Shown here one piece after another: positions 6,956-14,997 of a stretch of DNA of 50,885 bases. Origin of the DNA: Chloroflexota bacterium (GTDB lineage: Bacteria > Chloroflexota > UBA6077 > CF-72); assembly GCA_019239775.1 (NCBI GenBank), contig JAFAZN010000044.1, positions 1 to 50,885 of the forward strand. Reading direction: 5' to 3'. A program made the translations under genes and the position numbers. The notes under the pieces are model-generated. The model was not told the origin of the DNA and made no database searches. It saw only the letters and a program-made list of their open reading frames with translations. How positions within the stretch are numbered: position 1 is the stretch's first letter; the number at the start of each line of letters is the position of its first letter.

Positions 6956-7030
6956 GCCGCGCGGCGAGGGAGGTGAGCCCGCGCCGCCAGCTCGCTGAGC
7001 GCGCTTCGCGGCCGCAGTAAGCTGGCGAAG

Positions 7031-8395
7031 ATGGCGCGCCAGATGGTCATGGTGGGCTTCCTGCAAGCCCAGAACTGCACGAACCTGCCCGCCTCCTGGC
7101 GCCATCCCGACTCACGCACCGATTTTCTCAGCGCGGACTTCTATCGGGAGATCGCGCATGTGCTCGAGCGTGGCAAGTTCCACCTGGCTTTTTTCGACGA
7201 CCGGCTGGCGATGCCCGATCGCTACGGCGGCGACCACGTTCACACCGTGGAGTACGGCATCCGCTGCGTGAAGCTAGACCCGATCGTCACGTTGATGACG
7301 ATGGGCATGGCCACGACACGGCTTGGCCTCGGCGCCACGTGTTCGACCACGTACTACGAGCCGTTCCACGTGGCACGCATGTTCGCCACGATCGACCTGA
7401 TGACAGGCGGTCGTGCCGCCTGGAACGTGGTTACCTCGCTGAACGACGGCGAGGCGATGAACATGGGTCGGGACGGCGTGCTGGAGCACGACCTGCGGTA
7501 CGACCGTGCCGACGAGTTCATGGAGGTGGTGCTCGGCCAGTGGGACAGCTGGGAGGACGACGCGCTGATCCTGGACAAGGCGTCCGGACGCTTTGCCGAC
7601 GGGGCGCGGGTGCACCGGCTGGATCATGTTGGACCCTACTTTCGATCGCGCGGCCCGTTCACGGTGCCGCGTTCGGCGCAAGGGCACCCGGTCGTTATTC
7701 AGGCGGGGCAGAGCGGCCGCGGTCGGCGCTTCGCCGGTCGCTGGGGCGAAGTGATCTTCGTGACCTCAGGCAGCATCGGGATGGGCAAGCGCAATTACGC
7801 GACGTTGAAAGAGGAGGCTGTCGCGTGTGGTCGCGACCCGGATCGCATGCTGCTGTGCAACCTGGTGACGCCCGTTTGCGCGGCCACGAAAGCTGAGGCT
7901 GAGGACAAGATGGCGCTTATCCAGCGGCTGCCGCTGGAGATCGATCAGCTGTCGCTGCTGGCGGAGGCCTTGAACTTCGACTTCGCGACCAAAGGCCTGG
8001 ATGAGGAGTTGACCGATGCGGAGCTCGCCAGCTTCTCGGGCATCCAGACGATTCGCGACCGTGTGCTCGCGCTCAGCGGCAAGCGCAATCCGACGGTGCG
8101 GGAGTTCATGCAGCTGAGCCACCGCGGGCGGCCCGACGACGCGATTGTCGGCGACCCTAAAGGTGTAGCCGATCGGCTCGAAGAGATGTTTACCGAGCAC
8201 GTGTGTGACGGCTTCGTCGTGGCGGCGACGCACGTGCCTGGTGGCTATGCGGACTTTGTGGAGTTCGTTGTGCCCGAGCTGCAGCGCCGCGGTCTCTATC
8301 ACACGGACTACACCGGCGCCACGCTGCGTGAGAACCTCGGCCTCCCGCGCCCGGAGCTCGGCGCCTGGCGCCACGCGGTTCCGACCAGCGTTTAG
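7031..8395 (+). CDS. LLM-class flavin-dependent monooxygenase (NtaA/SnaA/DszA type)
   Basis: The 454-residue protein is of the long luciferase-like type that uses FMNH2 supplied by a separate reductase, known from nitrilotriacetate, dibenzothiophene sulfone and pristinamycin systems. Diagnostic segments are AFFDDRLAMPDRYGG near residue 58, MATIDL-like FATIDLMTGGRAAWNVVTS, DRADEFMEVVLGQWDSW, and PVVIQAGQSGRGRRFAGRW. The C-terminal part (GDPKGVADRLEEMF...DGFVVAATHVPGG) closes the barrel. No flavin reductase gene lies nearby, and the substrate is unknown. A 75-base gap separates it from the cupin gene. Its stop shares a TTAG tetranucleotide with the stop of the convergent Ldh-family gene. Confidence 0.9.
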   Translation: MARQMVMVGFLQAQNCTNLPASWRHPDSRTDFLSADFYREIAHVLERGKFHLAFFDDRLAMPDRYGGDHVHTVEYGIRCVKLDPIVTLMTMGMATTRLGLGATCSTTYYEPFHVARMFATIDLMTGGRAAWNVVTSLNDGEAMNMGRDGVLEHDLRYDRADEFMEVVLGQWDSWEDDALILDKASGRFADGARVHRLDHVGPYFRSRGPFTVPRSAQGHPVVIQAGQSGRGRRFAGRWGEVIFVTSGSIGMGKRNYATLKEEAVACGRDPDRMLLCNLVTPVCAATKAEAEDKMALIQRLPLEIDQLSLLAEALNFDFATKGLDEELTDAELASFSGIQTIRDRVLALSGKRNPTVREFMQLSHRGRPDDAIVGDPKGVADRLEEMFTEHVCDGFVVAATHVPGGYADFVEFVVPELQRRGLYHTDYTGATLRENLGLPRPELGAWRHAVPTSV

Positions 8396-9441
8396 AAAGC
8401 GAGTTCGCTTGTCAGGCCGTACTGCTCGGCCAGGGAGCGCAGCTTGTTCCAGGTCGCGTCTTCGACGTCGATGCCGTTGGCACGGCGATCCTGCTCGCGC
8501 AGGTGCTCGATTTCGCCGGGGTAGAGGACACCGGAGAAACCCTCGGCCGCGGGCGTGTTCTTCAAATAGCGCGCGAATTCAGCCACTTCGCGTTTGAAGT
8601 CGGCGAGCGGCCGGAATGCCGCGACGTTGAAGACGGCGAGGAAGCAGCCGTCATTGTGGCGACCACTGGGGTCGATGCCAAAGCCGAGCCCCGTGAGCAA
8701 GCCGCACAGGATCTCGACGATGGCTGACAGGCCGCTGCCCTTGTAGCCTTCAGTGCCGCCGAGCGGCAGGAGCGCGCCTCCACGCCGCAAATCACCAGGA
8801 TCGGTGGTAGGACGGCCCGACGCGTCAATGAGCCACCCTTCGGGAACGGCCTCGTTGCGCGAAACCGCGAGTGAGATTTTGCCCGCGGCGACCGCGGCGG
8901 TGGCCATGTCCAGAAAGAGCGGTCCCTCCAGGTCGGACGGGATGGCAATGGACAGGGGATTGGTGCCCAGGCGAGGTTCGCGACCGCCGAATGGCGCGAC
9001 TTGCTTCGCGGACCGGCCGGAGTCAGCGGTAATGAGCCCGATCATGTCCGCGCGCGCCGCCATCAACGTGTAACTCGCCAGGCGGCCGATATGGCCCTGC
9101 CGAAAGACGGTCGTGGCTGCGACATTGGCCGATCGTGCCTTGTCGATGGTTAACTGCATCGCGCGTTCGGTGACCGTGTAGCCGAACCCCCAGTGGCCAT
9201 CGATGACCGTGGTTGTGGCCGATTCCTGCTCGATGGTCCACGGCGCGCCGGGCACGATATGGCCGACCTGGATGCGGTCGATGTAGGTGGGAATCTGGAT
9301 GATCCCGTGCGAATCGTGGCCAGCCAAGTTGGCGTCGATGCAGTGGTGCATGACGACTCCGGATTCATCTGGCGAGGCGCCGGCTGCGACCAGCAGGGCC
9401 TTGCCGATCTGGTGCAACCGCTCGGCGGCGACTCGCGGCAT
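8392..9441 (-). CDS. Ldh-family (malate/L-lactate/ureidoglycolate) NAD(P)-dependent dehydrogenase
   Basis: The 349-residue protein is of the Ldh/YbiC/AllD family, unrelated to classical LDH/MDH. Visible signatures are H45 in GHDSHGIIQIPTY (the catalytic His region), a VRQGHIGRLA-like segment (VFRQGHIGRLASYT), the NAD-binding PFGGREPRLGTNPLSIAIP, and GGTEGYKGSGLSAIVEILCG. Members reduce 2-oxo acids or oxidise 2-hydroxy acids such as malate, ureidoglycolate or 2,3-diketogulonate, and the exact substrate is not evident. UraD, elsewhere in the window, belongs to purine breakdown, which makes ureidoglycolate dehydrogenase one option, but the genes are far apart. It is transcribed just after lgt on the minus strand, with 9 bases between them. 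Confidence 0.87.
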   Translation of the reverse strand: MPRVAAERLHQIGKALLVAAGASPDESGVVMHHCIDANLAGHDSHGIIQIPTYIDRIQVGHIVPGAPWTIEQESATTTVIDGHWGFGYTVTERAMQLTIDKARSANVAATTVFRQGHIGRLASYTLMAARADMIGLITADSGRSAKQVAPFGGREPRLGTNPLSIAIPSDLEGPLFLDMATAAVAAGKISLAVSRNEAVPEGWLIDASGRPTTDPGDLRRGGALLPLGGTEGYKGSGLSAIVEILCGLLTGLGFGIDPSGRHNDGCFLAVFNVAAFRPLADFKREVAEFARYLKNTPAAEGFSGVLYPGEIEHLREQDRRANGIDVEDATWNKLRSLAEQYGLTSELAF

Positions 9442-9450
9442 CGACGCAGG

Positions 9451-10383
9451 CTAGCCGGACAGCGGCGCGCGATCGGCGACTTTTGCGCCGGCGTCGTCGC
9501 TTTCGTCGGCCGCGGCTTCGGACACCGCGGATGGAGCTGTAGCTTCGGGAGTGGTGGCCGGTGCGGCCACGCGCATGGCGGGCCCGTGCTCCGGCCCATA
9601 GCGGCGATACCGCTGGTATTGGAATACGAGCGCCCAGACGGCGACCATCGCTGAGAGCACCGACAGCAGCTGCGCCTGGCTCAGTCCCAGCGCGAACGGC
9701 GTGTCCACGCGATAGAACTGAATGAAGAACCGGCAAAGCGAATACAGGCCGAGATACGTCCAGAACAGCATGCCGTCGCGCGGGTAGCGCGGGCCCCAGT
9801 TGAAACGGAATCGGCCACTGCTGCGCGATCGGATGACGCCACGCACCAGCCACACGAGCGCTGCGAAGATCAGCAAGTCGAGCACCAGCTCATAGCCGAC
9901 GGCCAGGTGAACGGGCACGCCGATCTCGCCGAGCGTATTCGGGTTGGTATAGACCACGGCCAGCGGGAACCCCTGCACGTGGGCGCCGTGGTGCTCGCCG
10001 TTGATGATGTCGCCGATGCGGCCGATGGCCATGCCAAGGATCAGCGGCGGTGCGGCGACATCAGCCAGGCGGGCGACGTTCAGGCCTTTGCGCCAGGCGT
10101 AGAGCGCGCCTGCCACCGGGCCGCCGACGATGGTGCCGTAGATGGCCAGGCCACCCTCGTTTATCTTGATGATCTGGATCGGGTCCTTCGAATAGAAGTC
10201 CCACTGATCGACGACGTGGAACAGGCGCGCCCCGATGATCGCCCCAATGACACCCCACATCGCGACCGAAAACGTGTCGTCCTCGGTGTAGCCAGCCCGA
10301 ACCGCCCAGCGTACCGCCAGCCAGATGCCAACCAGTGTGCCGACGGCGGTGAAAAAGCCGTGCCACGTGATCTGGACTGGCAC
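9451..10383 (-). CDS. lgt: Prolipoprotein diacylglyceryl transferase
   Basis: Lgt moves diacylglycerol from phosphatidylglycerol to the lipobox cysteine of prolipoproteins in the inner membrane. The 310-residue frame has about seven membrane segments and the core motifs GGLAIYGTIVGG and GRIGDIINGEHHGA. A non-conserved Ala/Thr/Glu-rich tail of about 45 residues follows the last helix. The first ordinary start is the GTG at 10383, but Lgt-like sequence (TINIDPTLLKWDG) continues upstream in frame to about 10431. No ATG, GTG or TTG precedes it; an ATC at 10443 lies behind a GGAGGG. The true N-terminus is therefore probably about 20 codons longer than listed. Confidence 0.92.
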   Translation of the reverse strand: MPVQITWHGFFTAVGTLVGIWLAVRWAVRAGYTEDDTFSVAMWGVIGAIIGARLFHVVDQWDFYSKDPIQIIKINEGGLAIYGTIVGGPVAGALYAWRKGLNVARLADVAAPPLILGMAIGRIGDIINGEHHGAHVQGFPLAVVYTNPNTLGEIGVPVHLAVGYELVLDLLIFAALVWLVRGVIRSRSSGRFRFNWGPRYPRDGMLFWTYLGLYSLCRFFIQFYRVDTPFALGLSQAQLLSVLSAMVAVWALVFQYQRYRRYGPEHGPAMRVAAPATTPEATAPSAVSEAAADESDDAGAKVADRAPLSG

Positions 10384-10463
10384 ACCGTCCCACTTCAGCA
10401 GCGTGGGATCGATGTTGATGGTGATATCGGCGATCGTGGGGATGGGGGCCGCCCTCCGAACGC

Positions 10464-10470
10464 GATAATA
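10464..10470. promoter_or_regulatory. Overlapping -10 elements between lgt and the gene upstream of pyk
   Basis: GATAAT (10464-10469, plus) matches five of six bases of TATAAT and stands 7 bases before the GTG at 10477, so that gene would be leaderless. On the other strand the same bases give TATTAT (10470-10465), also five of six, placed to start the lgt transcript near 10457. No convincing -35 box is seen on either strand. Confidence 0.3.
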
Positions 10471-10476
10471 ACAGTC

Positions 10477-10857
10477 GTGGCGTTTCTCGACTGGCTACGC
10501 CGTCGTGGTTCGGTTCCTGCGGGTACTGAGCGTGAGTGGCTGGTGTGGGTTGAGGATGACGCCGTCGTGGTGGCAGAGCATGAGCGCGATCAGACGTTTG
10601 CGCGCGCCATGCTCGCGGGGGCCAGGTCAGTGCGAGTCGTGCCGCTGACACGCGGCACGCACCACGCTTCGGCGAACGGCTGGCAGGTCTGCCTGACGCA
10701 GCCCGATGGCGACGTGCTCATCGGGGCGCCGCTACCTGGCTGGCAGGATGCACGTGACCTTGCGCAGCGGGTCTGCAAGGCGAGTCGGCTGCCGATGGAC
10801 GAAACAACTCAGAAGCTGTTCAGCCGCGTGGGCCGCATCCAGGACGGCCGTCTCTGA
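10477..10857 (+). CDS. Uncharacterised 126-aa protein coupled to pyruvate kinase
   Basis: I do not recognise a family. The GTG at 10477 opens a 126-codon frame (AFLDWLRRRGSVPAG...) of mixed alpha/beta composition, with no signal peptide or membrane helix. A central segment reads like a small beta-rich domain (WLVWVEDDAVVVAEHERD, then GWQVCLTQPDGDVLIGAP), and the C-terminus is charged. Its TGA overlaps the ATG of the pyruvate kinase gene by one base (TGATG), so the two are almost surely co-translated. Codon usage matches that of the neighbours. A reading that extends further upstream lies over lgt and is not credible. Confidence 0.6.
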   Translation: MAFLDWLRRRGSVPAGTEREWLVWVEDDAVVVAEHERDQTFARAMLAGARSVRVVPLTRGTHHASANGWQVCLTQPDGDVLIGAPLPGWQDARDLAQRVCKASRLPMDETTQKLFSRVGRIQDGRL

Positions 10858-12284
10858 TGGAACGCATCCGCCGAGTCAAGATCGTTGCCACGCTGGGCCC
10901 TGCGACGGATGGACTGGAGCTCCAGCTGGTGCGGGCGGGGCTGGATGTTGCGCGGCTCAACTTCTCACATGGGACGCAAGCCGAACATGCGCGACGCGCG
11001 GCGGCGATACGCGAAGCGGCCCGAGCGGTTGGACGGTGCGTGGCGATCATGCAGGACCTGCAAGGGCCCAAGATCCGCGTCGGTTCGCTCGTCGGCGGCG
11101 GACCAGTGCAGCTGCGCGAAGGCCAGGAGTTGACCATCTCAACGCACGACGTGGTTGGGACGGCCGAACGAGTCGGCTGCACGTACGAGCACCTCGCCCA
11201 CGATGTGCGGCCCGGCGACCGAGTGCTGCTGGACGATGGCAAGATCCGCCTGACGGTGCTGGACAGCACCGACGGTGAGGTCCGCGCGCGCGTCGAGGAG
11301 GGCGGCCCGCTGGGCGAGCACAAGGGCATCAACTTGCCGGGGGTGGCGGTGTCCGCCCCAGCCGTTACCGACAAAGACCGCTCGGACATGGCCTTTGGGC
11401 TTCAGGAGCTCAGCGTGGACTTTGTGGCGCTGTCGTTCGTGCGGTCCGCCGACGAAGTTCGGGCAGCGCACGAGCTGATGCGCAGCCTCGGTCGAACCAC
11501 GCCGCTGGTGGTGAAGCTCGAGAAGGGTGAAGCGATCGACAATCTCGATGGGATCATGCAGGTGGCGGACGCCGTGATGGTGGCGCGTGGTGACCTCGGC
11601 GTGGAGCTTGCGCCCGAGCAGGTGCCGATGCTCCAGAAACGCATCATCCAGCGCGCCAACCATCGCGGCATCCCAGTCATCACCGCGACGCAGATGTTGG
11701 AGTCGATGATCACCGAAGAGACGCCCACCCGGGCGGAGGCAACCGACGTGGCTAACGCCGTCTGGGATGGCAGCGATGCCGTAATGCTCTCTGCTGAAAC
11801 CGCGGCTGGGCGCCACCCGGTGACGGCGATTCGCATGATGGACCGCATCGTGCGCGCCGCCGAAAGCTCGGACGTGATGCCGTCGGGCCGCAGTCGCGAC
11901 GAACGGCCGCGCGGCTACGCGGCGGCGGTGACTCACGCCGCGCGTGTCCTGGCCGAAGACCTCGCGGCCTCGGCCATCGTCGGCATTACGCGTTCTGGCC
12001 TTACCGCGGAGCTGCTCTCACGCGGCCGCGGCCACGTGCCGATCTTCGCCTTCAGCCCGGACGCCGAGGTCGCCCTCCGGCTCGCCCTGTGGTGGGGCGT
12101 GACGCCAGTCCATCACCAGCTCGCGGATGACCTCGAAACAAACATCGAGGCCATGGAGCGCTACCTCATCGAGCACGAGCGCGCCGAACCCGCGGACACG
12201 GTGGTCATCACGGGTTCACACCCCTTCGAGGTGGGCGTGCATACCAACTTCGTCAAGTTCCACGTCCTGGGGCGACACGGCTGA
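10857..12284 (+). CDS. pyk: Pyruvate kinase
   Basis: The 475-residue enzyme makes pyruvate and ATP from phosphoenolpyruvate and ADP in the last step of glycolysis. The N-terminus RRVKIVATLGPAT, ARLNFSHGT, the MQDLQGPKIRVG loop, the catalytic-lysine strand PLVVKLEKGEAIDN, the MVARGDLGVEL segment, ATQMLESMI and the DGSDAVMLSAETAAGRHPV block are all intact. The B domain (about 70-170) and the C-terminal domain (about 345-475) are of usual length, without a PEP-utiliser-like extension. It starts with a TGATG overlap with the small upstream gene. The 3' end overlaps the convergent 2H phosphoesterase gene by 32 bases. Confidence 0.96.
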   Translation: MERIRRVKIVATLGPATDGLELQLVRAGLDVARLNFSHGTQAEHARRAAAIREAARAVGRCVAIMQDLQGPKIRVGSLVGGGPVQLREGQELTISTHDVVGTAERVGCTYEHLAHDVRPGDRVLLDDGKIRLTVLDSTDGEVRARVEEGGPLGEHKGINLPGVAVSAPAVTDKDRSDMAFGLQELSVDFVALSFVRSADEVRAAHELMRSLGRTTPLVVKLEKGEAIDNLDGIMQVADAVMVARGDLGVELAPEQVPMLQKRIIQRANHRGIPVITATQMLESMITEETPTRAEATDVANAVWDGSDAVMLSAETAAGRHPVTAIRMMDRIVRAAESSDVMPSGRSRDERPRGYAAAVTHAARVLAEDLAASAIVGITRSGLTAELLSRGRGHVPIFAFSPDAEVALRLALWWGVTPVHHQLADDLETNIEAMERYLIEHERAEPADTVVITGSHPFEVGVHTNFVKFHVLGRHG

Positions 12285-12792
12285 GGTCCCACTCGGCCAC
12301 CGGCTGATAGCGGCCGTCGCGTAGTTCGAGGTAGCTGATCCGGTCGATCAGCCAGGCGGCGTCGAGGGCGAGTTCTCGCGCGGCGGTGGCCAGCAGTTCT
12401 TCGCGGTCGCGCTTGTAGCCATAGCGGATACACGTGATGTGCCACGGCCATTCGTGACGTCCGCCCATCTGCACGTACGTGCCGTCGAAGAGGCGGCGTC
12501 GCGCCGCATCGAGTGCATCTGTTTCGTGCACGCCAACGGCCAAGGGGGCCTCCGGGTGGCCGAGCACGAAGACGGGACCGAGACGTACCTGCACGGGTTC
12601 GTCGAATGCATGCCGAACCTGCGCCTCCAGGTCGTTGAGCGGCGCATCCGGCGGTCGGTAGCACACGGTGAGATGCGGCGGCAGGCGTGCGGCCTGTTTG
12701 GTGTCATACCGCTCACGCCAGGCCTGGATCAGGTCGCCCTCTGGACCGGTAACGACCGCGACCAGGACCCGCCTGGGACCGGGAGGTTGCAT
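12253..12792 (-). CDS. 2H phosphoesterase (2'-5' RNA ligase / LigT-like family)
   Basis: The 179-residue protein has the two catalytic histidine motifs of the 2H superfamily: H40-L-T42 in LPPHLTVCYRP and H118-I-T120 in WPWHITCIRYG, separated by the usual 75-80 residues. The family includes LigT/ThpR and cyclic phosphodiesterases that open 2',3'-cyclic phosphates; the physiological substrate is generally unclear. The start is taken at the ATG at 12792 (MQPPGPRR). Longer readings overlap the divergent gene and have odd composition. The last 32 bases overlap the end of pyk. Confidence 0.82.
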   Translation of the reverse strand: MQPPGPRRVLVAVVTGPEGDLIQAWRERYDTKQAARLPPHLTVCYRPPDAPLNDLEAQVRHAFDEPVQVRLGPVFVLGHPEAPLAVGVHETDALDAARRRLFDGTYVQMGGRHEWPWHITCIRYGYKRDREELLATAARELALDAAWLIDRISYLELRDGRYQPVAEWDLSRVAPGRGT

Positions 12793-12825
12793 ACGGACGG
12801 TACGGTATCTTTTGCAAAGACGGAC

Positions 12826-13212
12826 GTGCAGCCCAATCGAGAACCGCTCTCGCCGGAGCGGTTTCTGACTGAAGCAGCGCAGCTTCATCAAACCTGGATA
12901 CGTCGCTTCGACGCGCAACATCGGCGACGGCCGAGGCCTCCAGAAATTGAAGCGGAGAGGCTGCGACTCGTGCGACGCTTGCAACTGGTGCAGCGCCTGC
13001 AACAGGAGTCCGACAACGATGCCACGGAGCTGACCAGCAAGCTGCGCGTGCTGAAAGACTCACCGCGGGAGGCGCGCCTGGTTGAAGGCGATCAGCCGTT
13101 CCTGGCAGCGCTGCTTTCGACGTGGGAAGCTGCGCAGCTGCCACAGGCGTCGACCATCGCGGCAGGAGCGAATCCACCAAAACCCTCTGGGACGGTGGAG
13201 TTCCGCTGGTAA
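12826..13212 (+). CDS. Uncharacterised helical protein (128 aa)
   Basis: No family is recognised. From GTG 12826 the frame gives a charged, mostly helical protein. Residues 20-75 are rich in Arg, Glu, Gln and Leu and could form a coiled coil (RLRLVRRLQLVQRLQQESDN). A short hydrophobic segment (FLAALLSTWEAAQL) follows, and the end is Pro/Gly-rich. No signal peptide is present. It begins 33 bases from the divergent 2H gene and ends 4 bases before the histidine kinase start, so it is probably the first gene of that operon and might be an accessory to the signalling system. The coding call rests on codon bias and spacing. Confidence 0.5.
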   Translation: MQPNREPLSPERFLTEAAQLHQTWIRRFDAQHRRRPRPPEIEAERLRLVRRLQLVQRLQQESDNDATELTSKLRVLKDSPREARLVEGDQPFLAALLSTWEAAQLPQASTIAAGANPPKPSGTVEFRW

Positions 13213-13216
13213 CCGC

Positions 13217-14335
13217 GTGACCGAGGCGCTCTTCTCACCGTCCACGGCTTCGGCGCAGCGTGCGTCGCGCAGCGTGCACGGGCTCAATGCCGCGTGGCTG
13301 AAGTTGCCGCTCTTCTGGCGGCTGCTCGGGGTCAACCTCGTTGTGGTGTTGGGCGGTGCCCTGGTCGGCACGTGGCTGACACAGCGCCTGGTGCTGAGCG
13401 GGAGCTTTACACCGCTTACGCATGCGGTGCTTGTGCTGGCGGCGCTGTGCTTGTCCGCGGGCCTCACCATGCTGCTTCTGCGCGAGACCTTCCGACCGAT
13501 CCACTCGCTGCGTGAGGCCACCCGCCGCTTCAACGCGGGGGATCACTCCGCGCGCGCAAGCCTGGCTCCGCTGACTGACCCGGATGTGGCTGCGCTGGTG
13601 GTGGACGTCAATGCGCTGTGGGATCGGCTCGAAGCGGATGCCGCGACCATCCGCGAGAAGACCGACCAAGCCGAGCGCCTCGCTGCGCAAGTCATCATGG
13701 CGCAGGAGGAAGAGCGGCGGCGCGTCGCGCGCGAGCTGCACGACGAAGCCGGTCAGGCGCTGACCGCGGTCATCATCGGACTCGAACGCGGCCTCGCCAG
13801 CATGCCCGAAGTCTATGCCAGCGACTTGCCGATCCAGCCGCGCCAGCTGATTTCCAACCTGCGGGACCTTGCCGCGCAAACGCTCGACGAAGTCCGCAAG
13901 CTCGCACTGGAGCTACGCCCGTCCGTGCTGGATGACCTCGGCCTGGTGGCGGCCTTGCGGCAGTACGTGCGGTCGATCGAGGAGCGGTCTGGAATGGCTG
14001 CCCAGCTCACCGTGACAGGTTTCGACGACGCGTCCGATGCCCGGTTGCCGCCGCAGGTGGAGACGGCGCTCTTCCGGATCACCCAGGAAGCGCTCACCAA
14101 CGCGATCCGCCACGCCCGGGCAGCGTCGGTCCAGGTGCGACTACGGCGCAACGAGTCAGGCGTAACCCTGGAGGTGCGTGACGACGGAATCGGCCTGGGT
14201 GCGGCGCCGAGCGCAGATGGGGAGCATCTGGGCATGTTCGGGATGCGCGAACGTGCACGGCTGCTGGGCGGCACGTTCGTTGCGACCCCGGTCTCGCCGC
14301 GCGGCACGCTGGTGCAGGTGAGTGTGCCGCTGTGA
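13217..14335 (+). CDS. NarL-type sensor histidine kinase (two membrane helices, HAMP, HisKA_3)
   Basis: The 372-residue membrane kinase has helices at about 32-55 and 66-88 with almost no loop between them, so it lacks an extracytoplasmic sensor and may sense in or at the membrane. A HAMP-like segment (RETFRPIHSLREATRRFNAGD) leads to the HisKA_3 dimerisation domain with phospho-acceptor H175 in RRRVARELHDEAGQAL. The HATPase domain has the N box ALTNAIRHA, the G1 box VRDDGIGLG and GMFGMRERARLLGG. It phosphorylates the LuxR-type regulator encoded next, whose start overlaps its stop (GTGA). The start is the GTG at 13217, 4 bases after the previous gene; upstream readings cover that gene. Confidence 0.9.
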   Translation: MTEALFSPSTASAQRASRSVHGLNAAWLKLPLFWRLLGVNLVVVLGGALVGTWLTQRLVLSGSFTPLTHAVLVLAALCLSAGLTMLLLRETFRPIHSLREATRRFNAGDHSARASLAPLTDPDVAALVVDVNALWDRLEADAATIREKTDQAERLAAQVIMAQEEERRRVARELHDEAGQALTAVIIGLERGLASMPEVYASDLPIQPRQLISNLRDLAAQTLDEVRKLALELRPSVLDDLGLVAALRQYVRSIEERSGMAAQLTVTGFDDASDARLPPQVETALFRITQEALTNAIRHARAASVQVRLRRNESGVTLEVRDDGIGLGAAPSADGEHLGMFGMRERARLLGGTFVATPVSPRGTLVQVSVPL

Positions 14336-14988
14336 TCCGCGTGCTGCTGGCCGACGACCACACCATCGTCCGCCAGGGCGTGCGCCTGTGCTTGGAAGCA
14401 ATGGGCGACATCGCAGTCGTGGCCGAAGCCGAGGACGGCCAAGAAGCCGTCCAGCTAGCCACCCAGCTGCGGCCCGATGTGGCCGTGGTTGACCTGACGA
14501 TGCCGCGGCTGAACGGTGTCGAGGCGATCCGGCAGATCAAACGTGATCTACCGTCCACCGAAGTGGTGGTGTTGTCGGTACACGACAGCGAGGCCTACGT
14601 GGTGCAAGCGTTGCGCGCCGGTGCGGCTGGCTATGTGCTGAAGCGCAACGCGGCGACGGAGCTCGCGGCGGCGATCCGCGCGGCGCACGACGGCCAGGCG
14701 TATCTCCACCCGTCGATTGCGCGGCGCGTCATCGACGATTACCTGTCACGCATACACGCGTCGGAGGACGCGGTCTCGGAGCCACACGAACGGCTGACCC
14801 CGCGCGAACGCGAAGTCCTGCAGCTCGCGGCCGAGGGTCATTCGACGCGCGCGATCGCGGGCTTGCTGTGCCTGAGCACCAAGACGGTGGAGCACCATCG
14901 GGCGAGCATCATGACGAAGCTCGGCCTCCATGGCCAGACCGAGCTGGTGAAGTACGCCATCCGCGCGGGGCTCGTCGAAAGCGCCTGA
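14332..14988 (+). CDS. NarL/LuxR-family response regulator
   Basis: The 218-residue protein has an N-terminal receiver domain with acidic pocket D8/D9, phospho-acceptor D54 (VAVVDLTMP) and K104 (YVLKRN). The C-terminal LuxR-type HTH (about 152-212) reads LTPREREVLQLAAEGHS, then STKTVEHHRASIMTKLGL. It is the cognate partner of the kinase just upstream: the genes overlap by 4 bases (GTGA). Targets are unknown; genes near by, such as the convergent L,D-transpeptidase, are possible but unproven. The convergent neighbour ends 9 bases away, leaving no room for a hairpin terminator. Confidence 0.93.
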   Translation: MIRVLLADDHTIVRQGVRLCLEAMGDIAVVAEAEDGQEAVQLATQLRPDVAVVDLTMPRLNGVEAIRQIKRDLPSTEVVVLSVHDSEAYVVQALRAGAAGYVLKRNAATELAAAIRAAHDGQAYLHPSIARRVIDDYLSRIHASEDAVSEPHERLTPREREVLQLAAEGHSTRAIAGLLCLSTKTVEHHRASIMTKLGLHGQTELVKYAIRAGLVESA

Positions 14989-14997
14989 ACGAACGCC

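Noticed and set aside
6956-7030. Terminator between cupin and LLM monooxygenase genes
   Set aside because: CCAGCT and AGCTGG are an inverted pair but are 27 bases apart, with no T-run, so the evidence is too weak.
12793-13002. N-terminal extension of the 2H phosphoesterase
   Set aside because: The family fold begins at the ATG at 12792. The extension overlaps the plus-strand small gene and has basic shadow composition.
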